DNA from: Methylococcaceae bacterium
GTDB lineage: Bacteria; Pseudomonadota; Gammaproteobacteria; Methylococcales; Methylomonadaceae
Assembly (NCBI GenBank): GCA_006844705.1
Contig: SPJS01000066.1
Coordinates: 46,298-110,297 of the forward strand
Length of the DNA stretch: 64,000 nt
Reading direction: 5' to 3'
Shown here: piece by piece, positions 17,835 to 26,851 of the stretch
How positions within the stretch are numbered: the first letter of the stretch is position 1
How the letters are laid out: every line of letters starts with the position of its first letter
Position numbers and translations under genes: made by a program
Notes under the pieces: model-generated
Told to the model about the DNA's origin: nothing
The model's input: only the letters and a program-made list of their open reading frames with translations
Databases searched by the model: none

Positions 17835-19394
17835 TTAATGTCTGAAATGACGCATGCCGGTAAAGACCATGGCGATATTATGTTCATTGGCTGCTGCAAT
17901 TACTTCATCGTCGCGTACCGAGCCGCCGGGCTGAATCACTGCGGTGATACCGGCCACTGCGGCTGCATCAATACCGTCTCGAAACGGAAAAAAAGCATCA
18001 GAAGCCATGACTGAGCCGGCAACTTCAAGGTCTTCATCAGCGGCTTTGATGCCGGCAACTTTGGCTGAATACACACGGCTCATCTGGCCAGCACCGACAC
18101 CAATGGTGCGGTTGTTTTTACCGTAAACAATGGCATTGGATTTTACGAATTTGCCTACGTTCCACACGAACAGCAGGTCACGAAGTTCTTCATCTCCTGG
18201 CGCGCGCTGAGTGACGATTTTCAGGTCCTGAGTTGTAATATTTCCGAGGTCGCGATCCTGAACCAGCAGGCCACCGGCGACGCGTTTATAATCAAACGCA
18301 GCCGCTGGTTCAGTGGGCCATTGGCCACATTCAAGTACCCGAACATTGGTTTTTGCGGCCAAAACATTACGTGCAGCATCACTGACAACCGGCGCAATGA
18401 TCACTTCAACAAACTGGCGTTGAATAATTTCTGACGCCGTGGCTTCATCCAGTTCGCCATTAAAGGCGATGATGCCGCCAAAAGCCGAGGTTGGGTCGGT
18501 AGCATAGGCCAGGTCATACGCGGCGAGCAGGCTGTCTGCGACAGCAACACCACAGGGGTTTGCATGCTTAACAATGACGCAAGTGGGTTGATCACTGAAT
18601 TCCTTGACGCACTCCAGTGCGGCATCGGCATCGGCAATATTGTTATAGGATAAGGCCTTGCCTTGTAGCTGAGTAGCTGCGGCAATGCTGCCTGCAGATG
18701 GTGTTTTTTCTGTATAGAAGGCTGCCCGTTGATGTGGATTTTCGCCATAACGCATGCTTTGGCTGTGATGAAACTGCAGATTTATCACTGGCGGAAACGT
18801 TTGCTCCAGCGTGTTGCCCAGATAGCTGGAGATGGCCGTATCGTAACGCGCAGTATGCTGGAAGCTTTTCAGTGCCAGGTTAAATCGGCGTTGTTGAGAC
18901 AGGCAGCTGTCACGTTCATGCAATTCGGCCAGAATGCTGTCATAGTCAACAGGGTCTACCACCACGGCGACATCGTTATGATTTTTGGCTGCGGCACGGA
19001 TCATGGTTGGTCCGCCAATATCAATATTTTCGATGGCCATCTCCAGGTCACAGTCAGCACGCGCGATGGTCTGTTCAAAGGGGTACAGATTAACAACCAC
19101 CATATCAATCGGCGTGATGCCATTTTCAGTCATCACGCTGTCATCCACGCCGCGACGTCCCAATATGCCACCATGAATTTTCGGATGCAGGGTTTTAACG
19201 CGGCCAGCCATCATTTCAGGGAAACCGGTGTAATCAGAAACTTCGGTGACAGCAACATTATTGTCCATTAATAATCTGGCAGTGCCGCCGGTTGAAAGCA
19301 GTTCGATGCCCAGTTTTTCGAGTTGCTGGCAAAATTCGAGCACACCTGATTTGTCGGAGACGCTGATTAAAGCGCGGCTGATTTTCTTATTCAT
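17835..19394 (-). CDS. purH: Bifunctional AICAR transformylase/IMP cyclohydrolase PurH
   Basis: PurH performs the last two steps of IMP synthesis. The 519-residue protein has the N-terminal cyclohydrolase domain ([27 protein letters not shown] segment) and a C-terminal transformylase domain with [10 protein letters not shown] and [10 protein letters not shown]. Fis lies about 60 nt upstream on the same strand, the usual dusB-fis-purHD arrangement. Confidence 0.97.
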   Translation of the reverse strand: MNKKISRALISVSDKSGVLEFCQQLEKLGIELLSTGGTARLLMDNNVAVTEVSDYTGFPEMMAGRVKTLHPKIHGGILGRRGVDDSVMTENGITPIDMVVVNLYPFEQTIARADCDLEMAIENIDIGGPTMIRAAAKNHNDVAVVVDPVDYDSILAELHERDSCLSQQRRFNLALKSFQHTARYDTAISSYLGNTLEQTFPPVINLQFHHSQSMRYGENPHQRAAFYTEKTPSAGSIAAATQLQGKALSYNNIADADAALECVKEFSDQPTCVIVKHANPCGVAVADSLLAAYDLAYATDPTSAFGGIIAFNGELDEATASEIIQRQFVEVIIAPVVSDAARNVLAAKTNVRVLECGQWPTEPAAAFDYKRVAGGLLVQDRDLGNITTQDLKIVTQRAPGDEELRDLLFVWNVGKFVKSNAIVYGKNNRTIGVGAGQMSRVYSAKVAGIKAADEDLEVAGSVMASDAFFPFRDGIDAAAVAGITAVIQPGGSVRDDEVIAAANEHNIAMVFTGMRHFRH

Positions 19395-19453
19395 GAATAG
19401 TGTGTAAAGTTGTTAAATGGGATCTACTGAACTAATTGTCTTTAGCCTGAGAA

Positions 19454-19732
19454 TCAATCAATGTTATACAACGCCATTTTTTTGCGTAAAGTGCTTCGGC
19501 TTAAGCCAAGTGTCTTGGCGGCTTTAGACTGATTTTGTCCGCAATGCTTTAAAACAGTTTCTAATAATGGTTTTTCTACTTCAGTGAGTACCATTTGATA
19601 GACGGCACAGGCATCGTGTCCGTTGAGCTGGGAAAAATAATTTTCCAGCGAATATTTGACATGCTCTGAAAGCGTACATGACGGTGCCTGGTCGGGGCGA
19701 TCTGTATTGTTATTATCGTTACTTGGTTGCAT
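19454..19732 (-). CDS. fis: Nucleoid-associated DNA-binding protein Fis
   Basis: Fis bends DNA and controls rRNA and many other promoters in growing cells. The 92-residue protein has a variable N-terminus and the conserved helix-turn-helix GQNQSKAAKTLGLSRSTLRKK. It is encoded 20 nt after dusB, as in most gammaproteobacteria. Confidence 0.97.
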   Translation of the reverse strand: MQPSNDNNNTDRPDQAPSCTLSEHVKYSLENYFSQLNGHDACAVYQMVLTEVEKPLLETVLKHCGQNQSKAAKTLGLSRSTLRKKMALYNID

Positions 19733-19752
19733 GATGGTGTGTGCGTTACAGA

Positions 19753-20709
19753 TTAAAACAAGGCGTTGACAAGCGCGAGTTGATTTTGGGGGTGTTCAGC
19801 TTTGAAGATAAGCTGTATATCATGTTTCGATGTATGAGGTAGATGCCCAAAATACCAGCCAATATGTTTTCGCGCCATGTGCACCCCTTTGGTGTTACCG
19901 TAAAAGCTGTATAAAGCGTCTAGATGTTGGTTAATGAGTTGAAGAATTTCATTTTTCGTCAGACGTGTAAGCGAGCAGGTGGCGTCCATTTTTTGCAATA
20001 TTTCTCGGAAAACCCACGGCTTTCCCTGAGCTGCACGGCCGATCATAATGCCATCAGCGCCGGTATGCTCAAGTACCTGTTGAGCTTTTTCGGCGGTGGT
20101 GATGTCACCGTTGGCAATGACCGGTATACGGATGGATTCTTTAACGGCTTTAATCGTGTCGTACTCAGCATGTCCATTGAATTTGCAAGCGCGAGTTCTT
20201 CCGTGGATGGTCAGTGCCTGGATTCCGCTGTTTTGTGCAATGTTGGCAATGCGCACGGCGTTGCGATTATTCTTGTCCCAACCGGTACGAATTTTCAATG
20301 TCACGGGGACATCAACGGCTGATACCACGGCATCCAGAATGCGCACTACTTTGTCTTCATCTTTCATCAGGGCTGATCCTGCTGCGACAGAGCAGACTTT
20401 TTTAGCGGGACATCCCATGTTGATGTCAATAATTTGAGCGCCTCTGGCGACATTAAGGCGTGCCGCATCAGCCATCTGCTGAGGTTCGGTTCCCAGGATC
20501 TGTACGGAACGGATCCCGGAAACGCCCGAGTGATCCGTTTTTTGCAGCGTGCGTTTATGTTGCTGTAAATGGGGGTTGGAGGCGACCATTTCAGAAACGG
20601 TCAGACCCGCCCCCATTTGCGTGCACAACTCGCGAAAAGGCCTGTCGGTCACGCCCGCCATCGGTGCAAGAATGAGATTGTTGGGTAATGGGTAGGGGCC
20701 AATCCGCAT
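19753..20709 (-). CDS. dusB: tRNA-dihydrouridine synthase DusB
   Basis: DusB reduces uridine to dihydrouridine in the tRNA D-loop with FMN. The 318-residue protein starts with the typical LAPMAGVTDRPFRELC pattern. The catalytic Cys is in DINMGCPAKKVC, and the FMN-binding segments NGDITT and GADGIMIGRAAQG are present. It leads the dusB-fis transcription unit. Confidence 0.96.
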   Translation of the reverse strand: MRIGPYPLPNNLILAPMAGVTDRPFRELCTQMGAGLTVSEMVASNPHLQQHKRTLQKTDHSGVSGIRSVQILGTEPQQMADAARLNVARGAQIIDINMGCPAKKVCSVAAGSALMKDEDKVVRILDAVVSAVDVPVTLKIRTGWDKNNRNAVRIANIAQNSGIQALTIHGRTRACKFNGHAEYDTIKAVKESIRIPVIANGDITTAEKAQQVLEHTGADGIMIGRAAQGKPWVFREILQKMDATCSLTRLTKNEILQLINQHLDALYSFYGNTKGVHMARKHIGWYFGHLPHTSKHDIQLIFKAEHPQNQLALVNALF

Positions 20710-20802
20710 GGGCGTTTTTTTACGGGAAAAACTCCCTATTATAGGCGTATTTTGATTGGGATAAAAGAACCCTTTTTAAGAACAATAGCGTTTAAAAAAG
20801 AA

Positions 20803-21339
20803 TTATTTGTTTGGGGTATCGGTAAAGTAAGGGTTGTTACGGTCATCCTCGTGCAGTTTTGCCTTGTTCTCTTCACTAATGTGCCAAAAAGACTGATCAA
20901 TTGAACCATCCTGATAATGTTTTTTACGTTCGTGAGTGAATGGGCACCACCAGTTTTCAACCACTTTTACCAGATAGGTATGCCATTCAAACAGGGCGAC
21001 ACTGTAGGGACAATACCAGTTGCAGTTAAAAATCCAGTACAGTTTTGACTGGGCAAAGCTGAAGCGGGTTAAAAAGGAATAACTGCGCATGGTGATCTGG
21101 CTTTTATATGTATAACGATGACTTGAATGATCCGGAATAAAATCGCGCCACGTCTTGACATTTTCGCCGCCCACCAGGCGCAGGCTCCAATAGGTTAAAT
21201 AGGCACTGAGAATGACAAATGGCAAGGTCAGTATCGGAAGATAAATGAATAACAGTCCGACACCTCGAGAGAGCATGGATCGTTTAGTGTAATTGTATCC
21301 GATGTTGACGCGGTCTTGGCATGAGTCACAGGCTTTCAT
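20803..21339 (-). CDS. Conserved cysteine- and tryptophan-rich protein
   Basis: The 178-residue protein opens with CDSC and has one long hydrophobic region near residues 25-52. A cysteine/tryptophan-rich middle follows (CNWYCPYS, then ENWWCPFTHERKKHY) and the tail is charged. I do not recognise a named family. The paired cysteines could bind metal, but nothing shows this. It lies between rlmI and dusB on the same strand, separated from rlmI by a terminator. Confidence 0.7.
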   Translation of the reverse strand: MKACDSCQDRVNIGYNYTKRSMLSRGVGLLFIYLPILTLPFVILSAYLTYWSLRLVGGENVKTWRDFIPDHSSHRYTYKSQITMRSYSFLTRFSFAQSKLYWIFNCNWYCPYSVALFEWHTYLVKVVENWWCPFTHERKKHYQDGSIDQSFWHISEENKAKLHEDDRNNPYFTDTPNK

Positions 21340-21397
21340 TGGTTCTCCTCTTTGTAACAGTTTGTCTTTTCCGGGCTTGCAGGTTAAGACGTAAATG

Positions 21398-21421
21398 AAA
21401 AAAGCCTGATACTCAGGCTTT
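21398..21421 (-). terminator. Rho-independent terminator after rlmI
   Basis: AAAGCCTGA (21401-21409) and TCAGGCTTT (21413-21421) form a 9-bp perfect stem with a 3-nt loop. Read on the minus strand it runs into six T. It ends the prmA-DUF3426-rlmI unit, 17 nt after the rlmI stop. Confidence 0.88.
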
Positions 21422-21437
21422 GCTATTCGAACACGTA

Positions 21438-22634
21438 TTATAAGCTGGGAGAAACAGAGCAGAAAAAGGTTTTTAAATAATTTGTTTCTGCCATGGCGGG
21501 ATGGATGGGGTGGTCAGCCCCCTGGCCTTCCTGGGCAAAAACTGTCAAGTGGCGATCAATATGGCGGGCACTGGAACGGAGAATTTCATGCAGATTCTCT
21601 CGTTGCAGGTGATGCGAGCAGGAAGCAGAAATGAGTATGCCGTTTTTATTTACAAGCTGTAAGGCCAGTCGGTTGAGTTGCTGGTAGGCTTGATAACCGT
21701 TTTTAAAGTCTTTTTTACGTTTAATCAGGGCGGGCGGGTCGAGAACAATGATGTCAAAATGCTGGTTCTGATCGCGGCATTGTTTCAAGAAGTCAAAAGC
21801 ATCCTGGCGAATAGCCGTGACTTTATCAGCTACGCCATTGAGCCCGGCATTTACACCAAGTTGATCCAGAGCGGGTTGTGAGCTGTCGACAGCCGTGACA
21901 TGAGTCGCCTGGTTTAAGGCAGCAGGAATACCCCAGGCCCCGGCATAAGAGAATACATCGAGTACCGTTTTGTCTTTACAAAGCGAGGCCAGTTTAGCCC
22001 GGCTGTTACGATGATCAAAAAACCAACCGGTTTTTTGGCCATGTTCCAGGTCGATCTGAAATTGCGCCTGGTTCTCCTCAATGAAAATGGACTCCGGCAA
22101 GGTGCCGTAAGCAATTTCATCCGTTTGGGGTAGATTTTCCATTTCTCTGAGCGAGAGGGCGTTTTTTAGGAAAATGGTCTTGGGTGAGACCAGTTCAATC
22201 AGAGCATCAAACAGGAGTGGTTTTAACGCGTCCATGCCGGCCGTGGTGATTTGTACGCACAGCACGTCACCATAACGATCAATGACCAGGCCAGGTAACC
22301 CGTCGCTCTCACCAAAAACCCAGCGGTAAAATGGGGCGTCAAACAGTTGCTCACGCAGTGAAAGTGCTGTTTGCAATCGATCGGTAAAAAAACGTTTTGA
22401 AATACTGATATTCGTCTTACGGGTTAGCAGACGTGCACAAATCAAAGAATGCGGGTTGATATAAGCAATGCCCAGCTCTTTTTTTGACGCGTCTTTAAGT
22501 ATCACCCGTTCCCCTGGAGAGAATTGTTCTAATGGACTGAGTGTGCAGTCAATTTCATTGCTAAATACCCAAAGATGTCCTTGGCGCAAGCGTCGGTCTT
22601 CGTTTTTCTTTAAATAAAGTTCAGGAAATGTCAC
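21438..22634 (-). CDS. rlmI: 23S rRNA (cytosine-C5)-methyltransferase RlmI
   Basis: RlmI (YccW) methylates C1962 of 23S rRNA in E. coli. The 398-residue protein has an N-terminal PUA domain (HLWVFSNEI), a central domain and a SAM-dependent methyltransferase fold with VLDVFSYAGAWG and VLDPPALIK. The catalytic Cys is probably the one in SASCSHHL. Its start overlaps the end of the DUF3426 gene. Confidence 0.92.
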   Translation of the reverse strand: MTFPELYLKKNEDRRLRQGHLWVFSNEIDCTLSPLEQFSPGERVILKDASKKELGIAYINPHSLICARLLTRKTNISISKRFFTDRLQTALSLREQLFDAPFYRWVFGESDGLPGLVIDRYGDVLCVQITTAGMDALKPLLFDALIELVSPKTIFLKNALSLREMENLPQTDEIAYGTLPESIFIEENQAQFQIDLEHGQKTGWFFDHRNSRAKLASLCKDKTVLDVFSYAGAWGIPAALNQATHVTAVDSSQPALDQLGVNAGLNGVADKVTAIRQDAFDFLKQCRDQNQHFDIIVLDPPALIKRKKDFKNGYQAYQQLNRLALQLVNKNGILISASCSHHLQRENLHEILRSSARHIDRHLTVFAQEGQGADHPIHPAMAETNYLKTFFCSVSPSL

Positions 22635-23299
22635 TGGTATAATTTGAAGTTGTAGCCGCCAATTTTTTGTTCAGTTGCGGCAATAGAGATAGAAATTTCA
22701 GTGGTTTCATCGGGCGCGAGATATTTTTCGGCAGCCAGATAATCTTGAGCTGAAAATAGCCGTTCGGCAAAAGCCTGACCGGTAAAATTTACCAGGGATA
22801 ACTGGATTTTTGGATAGGGCTGAGGAAACGGGCCTTCATTCAGCAAAATTGTTTTGAATGAAAAGGCGTGGGGTGATTGGTTTTCCAATGAACCAGAGAG
22901 AATACTGATTTCTTCCAGATTCTTATAATCGTCAATGCTACAGCCAAAGACAGAACATAGCTGAGCCAATACCGGTCGAGTAGCCGGACGTTGCACCAAA
23001 TGCGCTGTCTGAAAATAAAAAAATTGAAAGATGAGTAATACTGACCCCATCACACATCCAGTCAGCCACACATGTTGTGGCGGGTTGTTTTCAACAGGCG
23101 ATGATTCGGCAAAATGATTTGACGGAGCTTCCGGTAGCTCACTGTCTATCAGTGGCGATTCGCTAATAAATTCCAGTGAATCAAACAGGCTGTCACATGC
23201 GGTGCATTTCAACATGCCGCGGGTTGATCGCAGATCTTCAAGACTTAATTGATGCTGGTGTTTGCAATGAGAGCAACGGGTAAACATATTTCGTATCAT
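22631..23299 (-). CDS. Zinc-ribbon and DUF3426 membrane protein
   Basis: The 222-residue protein starts with an MJ0042-type zinc ribbon (CSHCKHQHQ and later CTACDSLF). An acidic linker follows, then one membrane segment near residues 78-98, and a C-terminal DUF3426 domain. Such genes usually sit beside prmA, as here, and their role is unknown. The ATG overlaps the prmA stop codon. Confidence 0.88.
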   Translation of the reverse strand: MIRNMFTRCSHCKHQHQLSLEDLRSTRGMLKCTACDSLFDSLEFISESPLIDSELPEAPSNHFAESSPVENNPPQHVWLTGCVMGSVLLIFQFFYFQTAHLVQRPATRPVLAQLCSVFGCSIDDYKNLEEISILSGSLENQSPHAFSFKTILLNEGPFPQPYPKIQLSLVNFTGQAFAERLFSAQDYLAAEKYLAPDETTEISISIAATEQKIGGYNFKLYQ

Positions 23300-24183
23300 T
23301 TTGCAGTCAAGTATCCTTCAAGCATACACCATTCCTCCTGATGTTGAAGAGGGGCAAAGCTGACCTTGTGTTGTTGGTAGGCGTTGATAACATCCTCTGC
23401 CTGTTCAAGCAGGATACCAGACAATAGCAAATGACCATTGGGTTTTAGCAAACTACTGATGGTGCCCGCTAACTCAATCAGGGGGCCGGCAAGAATATTG
23501 GCCATCACAAGGTCATATTGATTGGAGGAAAACTGCTCGGGCAAGAAGCAATGAATGTGTTGCGAGACTCGGTTTTTTTCAGCATTACTATGTGTGGCTT
23601 CCAGTGCCTGTGGGTCGATATCAATGCAATCAGCGTGGCCAGCGCCCAGCAAAACCCCGGCCATTGCCAAAATGCCCGACCCACAGCCATAATCGACAAT
23701 GCTTTTGTTGTCCATTGAGTGGTTGGCCAGCCATTCGAGGCATTGAGCGGTGGTAGGATGTGTACCTGTGCCAAAAGCCAGTCCGGGATCCAGTGTCATG
23801 ATCACAGTAGTGTCTTCTTCGACTTGCTGGTCAGAAGGACAGACCCAAAGCCTTTTACCAAATTTGGTTGGCTTGAAGTGTTCCATCCAGCTTCGCTCCC
23901 AGACCTGGTCTTCAAGTATTTCAAGGTGCCAGCTATGAGCTATTTCCAGGGGGGTATAGTCATGCAAAATCTGTTTGATAAGTTCAGTTTCTGCATCCAT
24001 TTCATATAATGCAATGACGCGTGTTTGATGCCATAGTTTAGTTTCCCCGGGTAAAGGCTCATAGACCGGGTGGTCTTCGGCATCTATGTAAGTTACTGAA
24101 ACAGCACCTGTTTCACTGAAAAAGTCGGAAAGTTGAGGTGCGGTTTTTTGATCCGAAACGACAGAAATTTGTTGCCAGGGCAT
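23296..24183 (-). CDS. prmA: Ribosomal protein L11 methyltransferase PrmA
   Basis: PrmA trimethylates ribosomal protein L11. The 295-residue protein has the family segment DPGLAFGTGTHPTT, the SAM motif VDYGCGSGILA and the catalytic-loop pattern MANILAGPL. It is separated from accC by a terminator, so it probably has its own promoter, and it is followed by overlapping DUF3426 and rlmI genes. Confidence 0.96.
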   Translation of the reverse strand: MPWQQISVVSDQKTAPQLSDFFSETGAVSVTYIDAEDHPVYEPLPGETKLWHQTRVIALYEMDAETELIKQILHDYTPLEIAHSWHLEILEDQVWERSWMEHFKPTKFGKRLWVCPSDQQVEEDTTVIMTLDPGLAFGTGTHPTTAQCLEWLANHSMDNKSIVDYGCGSGILAMAGVLLGAGHADCIDIDPQALEATHSNAEKNRVSQHIHCFLPEQFSSNQYDLVMANILAGPLIELAGTISSLLKPNGHLLLSGILLEQAEDVINAYQQHKVSFAPLQHQEEWCMLEGYLTAK

Positions 24184-24201
24184 GAGGAAGTGCTTATTTC
24201 A

Positions 24202-24239
24202 CAAAAGATAAGCTGAAAAGCGTGTTGGCTTTTCAGCTT
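24202..24239 (-). terminator. Rho-independent terminator after accC
   Basis: AAGCTGAAAAGC (24210-24221) and GCTTTTCAGCTT (24228-24239) form a perfect 12-bp stem with a 6-nt loop. The minus-strand sequence after the stem is ATCTTTTG. It lies 11 nt after the accC stop. Confidence 0.85.
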
Positions 24240-24250
24240 GGGTAAGATGA

Positions 24251-25594
24251 TCAGATGAGACCCAGTTTCTTTTCCAGGTAATGTATGTTACGCCCGCCCT
24301 GGACAAAACCACTGTCAGACATAATATCCTGTTGTAACGGTATGTTGGTTTTAATGCCGTCAATGATCATTTCGCTGAGTGCTGTTTTCATACGGGCAAT
24401 AGCACTGTTCCGGTCATCGCCATGGGCAATCAGCTTGCCTATCATGGAATCATAATACGGAGGTACCACATAGCTATTGTAGATATGAGTTTCGCAGCGG
24501 ATACCTGGTCCGCCGGGCATGTGAAACTGGTCAATTGTACCCGGACAAGGCATAAAGTTTTTCGGGTCTTCCGCATTCAGACGACATTCAATCGCATGGC
24601 CGGTAAAGGTGACTTGTTCCTGAGTGATGGATAACGGTTCATTGGCCGCAATGCGCAACTGTTCCTTAACAATATCAAAGCCGGTGACCATTTCTGTGAC
24701 CGGGTGTTCCACTTGTACCCGGGTGTTCATTTCAATAAAGTAGAACTCGCCTTTTTCATACAGGAATTCAAAAGTACCGGCACCACGATAGCCGATGTCT
24801 ACACAGGCTTTCGCACATAATGTGCCCATTCTGTTGCGTTCTTCTTCGGTGATACCGGGTGCAGGCGCCTCTTCGACGACTTTTTGGTGACGGCGTTGCA
24901 TGGAGCAGTCACGTTCACCCAAGTGGATAACGGTGCCGAAATTATCAGCCAATACCTGAAATTCAATATGACGCGGGTCTTCAAGGAATTTTTCCATATA
25001 AACCGTATCATTACCGAATGCAACACTGGCTTCCGCTTTTGTCATGGTGATCGCATTGACCAGTGCCGCCTCTGTATGCACGGTACGCATGCCGCGACCA
25101 CCGCCTCCGCCAGCGGCTTTTATAATCACCGGGTAGCCTATCTCCTGGGCCATTTTCAGGTTGCTTGCATTATCATCCCCCAATGGATCCCCGTTACCGG
25201 GCACGCATGGGATACCGGCCTCCTGCATGGCTTTTTTGGCGGAAATTTTGTCGCCCATCAAACGAATAGTTTCAGCTTTAGGGCCTATAAAAATAAAGCC
25301 ACTTTGGCTGACTTTTTCAGAAAAATCGGCGTTTTCAGACAAGAAACCATAGCCGGGGTGGATGGCTTCGGCATCAGTAACTTCAGCGGCGCTGATGATG
25401 GCGGGAATGTTTAAATAACTTTCAGTTGAAGAAGCCGGGCCAATACAGACGGCTTCATCTGCCAGGCGAACGTGTTTTAAATCACGGTCGGCAATGGAGT
25501 GAACCGCGACTGTTTTAATATCAAGCTCACGGCACGCTCTGAGAATACGCAGGGCAATTTCACCCCGGTTTGCAATTACAATTTTATCGAACAT
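24251..25594 (-). CDS. accC: Acetyl-CoA carboxylase biotin carboxylase AccC
   Basis: AccC carboxylates biotin on AccB, the first half-reaction of fatty-acid synthesis. The 447-residue protein begins [17 protein letters not shown] and has an ATP-grasp domain with the glycine-rich loop GGGGRGM, plus [14 protein letters not shown]. The ATG at 25594 matches the family start; an in-frame extension upstream has no support. It lies 16 nt after accB. Confidence 0.97.
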   Translation of the reverse strand: MFDKIVIANRGEIALRILRACRELDIKTVAVHSIADRDLKHVRLADEAVCIGPASSTESYLNIPAIISAAEVTDAEAIHPGYGFLSENADFSEKVSQSGFIFIGPKAETIRLMGDKISAKKAMQEAGIPCVPGNGDPLGDDNASNLKMAQEIGYPVIIKAAGGGGGRGMRTVHTEAALVNAITMTKAEASVAFGNDTVYMEKFLEDPRHIEFQVLADNFGTVIHLGERDCSMQRRHQKVVEEAPAPGITEEERNRMGTLCAKACVDIGYRGAGTFEFLYEKGEFYFIEMNTRVQVEHPVTEMVTGFDIVKEQLRIAANEPLSITQEQVTFTGHAIECRLNAEDPKNFMPCPGTIDQFHMPGGPGIRCETHIYNSYVVPPYYDSMIGKLIAHGDDRNSAIARMKTALSEMIIDGIKTNIPLQQDIMSDSGFVQGGRNIHYLEKKLGLI

Positions 25595-25610
25595 GTGTAG
25601 TGACCTCTGC

Positions 25611-26072
25611 TTATTCGATGATAAACAGAGGCTGGTCGTATTCAACCGGCTGTGCGTTTTCAATCAGAATCTGTTTAACAATACCGCTTTTGTCAGATTC
25701 GATCTGGTTAAGGATTTTCATGGCTTCAATAATACACAGCGTGTCGCCCGCCGAGACGGTTTGGCCAACCTCTACAAACGGGGTTGCACCTGGCGATGCG
25801 GAGCGATAAAACGTCCCGACCATCGGAGATTTCACCGCATGTCCGCTAAAACTTTCTGGTTCGGCTGCAGGGATGTTTGCCACAGGCGCAGCCTCAATAG
25901 ATGCTGCCGGGGCACTGGCAGGCATGACCATCGGTACGGGTGCCGGAACAGGAGTCACCGCGGAAGAAACACGGCTGATTCTAACCGATTCTTCGCCTTC
26001 ACTGATTTCCAGTTCAGCAACATCAGATTCCTCGATGATCTCGATTAATTTCTTGATTTTTCTTATGTCCAC
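25611..26072 (-). CDS. accB: Biotin carboxyl carrier protein AccB
   Basis: The 153-residue protein has an N-terminal [11 protein letters not shown] helix, an Ala/Pro-rich linker and a C-terminal biotinyl domain with the biotinylation motif EAMK. In this protein the motif is followed by ILNQI rather than the commoner MMNQI. It forms the aroQ-accB-accC unit, with only 6 nt between aroQ and accB. Confidence 0.97.
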   Translation of the reverse strand: MDIRKIKKLIEIIEESDVAELEISEGEESVRISRVSSAVTPVPAPVPMVMPASAPAASIEAAPVANIPAAEPESFSGHAVKSPMVGTFYRSASPGATPFVEVGQTVSAGDTLCIIEAMKILNQIESDKSGIVKQILIENAQPVEYDQPLFIIE

Positions 26073-26078
26073 TGTTTT

Positions 26079-26522
26079 TTACCCCTCAACTAGTATTTGA
26101 TGTGCGGCTTGCAAAGCCAGTTCATATCCTGTTGCGCCCAGTCCACAAATCACTCCTTTCGCAATATCAGAAAAATAAGAGTGGGTACGGAATGGTTCGC
26201 GCGCATGTATATTGGAAAGATGGACTTCAATAAAAGGAATTTTGGTAGCAAGAAGTGCATCTCTCAGAGCGACACTGGTATGTGTAAATGCCGCAGGATT
26301 AATAATTATAAAGTCGGTTTTAGCTTCAAAATCCTGGTGAATCTGAGCGATGAGTTCATATTCAGCATTACTTTGTAAAAAAGCGAGCTGGTGACCAAGA
26401 TTTTCAGCCATCAGGCTTAGTGCCTGATTAATATGTTCCAGAGTTTGATTGCCATAATGGGTAGGCTCACGTCGACCAAGCAGATTCAAGTTTGGGCCGT
26501 TTAAAATTGTGATTGATGCCAT
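26079..26522 (-). CDS. aroQ: Type II 3-dehydroquinate dehydratase AroQ
   Basis: AroQ dehydrates 3-dehydroquinate in the shikimate pathway. The 147-residue protein has the [12 protein letters not shown] start with the catalytic Arg and a following Tyr (THYGN). [14 protein letters not shown] and the [11 protein letters not shown] segment carrying the catalytic His are also present. It is the first gene of the unit with accB and accC. Confidence 0.96.
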   Translation of the reverse strand: MASITILNGPNLNLLGRREPTHYGNQTLEHINQALSLMAENLGHQLAFLQSNAEYELIAQIHQDFEAKTDFIIINPAAFTHTSVALRDALLATKIPFIEVHLSNIHAREPFRTHSYFSDIAKGVICGLGATGYELALQAAHQILVEG

Positions 26523-26563
26523 GAATATTATGGGTGCAAAGCCTGTGTTGATTGTTATTTCTG

Positions 26564-26596
26564 AATTTTGGTGATTTCCATGAAATTACCAAAATT
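26564..26596. promoter_or_regulatory. 33-nt palindrome upstream of aroQ-accB-accC
   Basis: AATTTTGGTGATTTC and GAAATTACCAAAATT are 14/15 complementary around a CAT centre. The dyad lies 42 nt upstream of the aroQ start, where it could be an operator or a leader hairpin. Confidence 0.5.
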
Positions 26597-26797
26597 TTAA
26601 AGAGCATAGGTGATTTTTAACTGCGTTTTTTTTAATTTTATTGAATTCAATCCTTCTCTTGGCGCAATTGTGCATAATTTGCAAAGAATTGTCCAGATAT
26701 AAGTGATTTCTTGAATGTTAGGGGGGGGATCGTGTTATTTGCCGCGGTTTAACAGGTAGGGGGCGTGTACCCAAGCGTGATTTCAGGGAGGCAGAGA

Positions 26798-26823
26798 ATG
26801 CGGCCTACTCGAGCAGGCCGCAT
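26798..26823 (-). terminator. Hairpin after the two-haem protein gene
   Basis: ATGCGGCCT and AGGCCGCAT pair perfectly over 9 bp with an 8-nt loop, 29 nt after the stop. Only a weak T-rich stretch follows on the minus strand. Confidence 0.6.
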
Positions 26824-26851
26824 GAAAAGACTGGGTTTTAAGATAATTGGT

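Larger units (their letters stand above)
26523..26851. other. Intergenic region upstream of aroQ, with palindrome and terminator
   Basis: This 329-bp gap holds no credible gene. Next to aroQ it has a near-perfect palindrome at 26564-26596, and next to the haem-type gene it has a terminator hairpin at 26798-26823. A G8 run lies near 26720. Confidence 0.7.
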
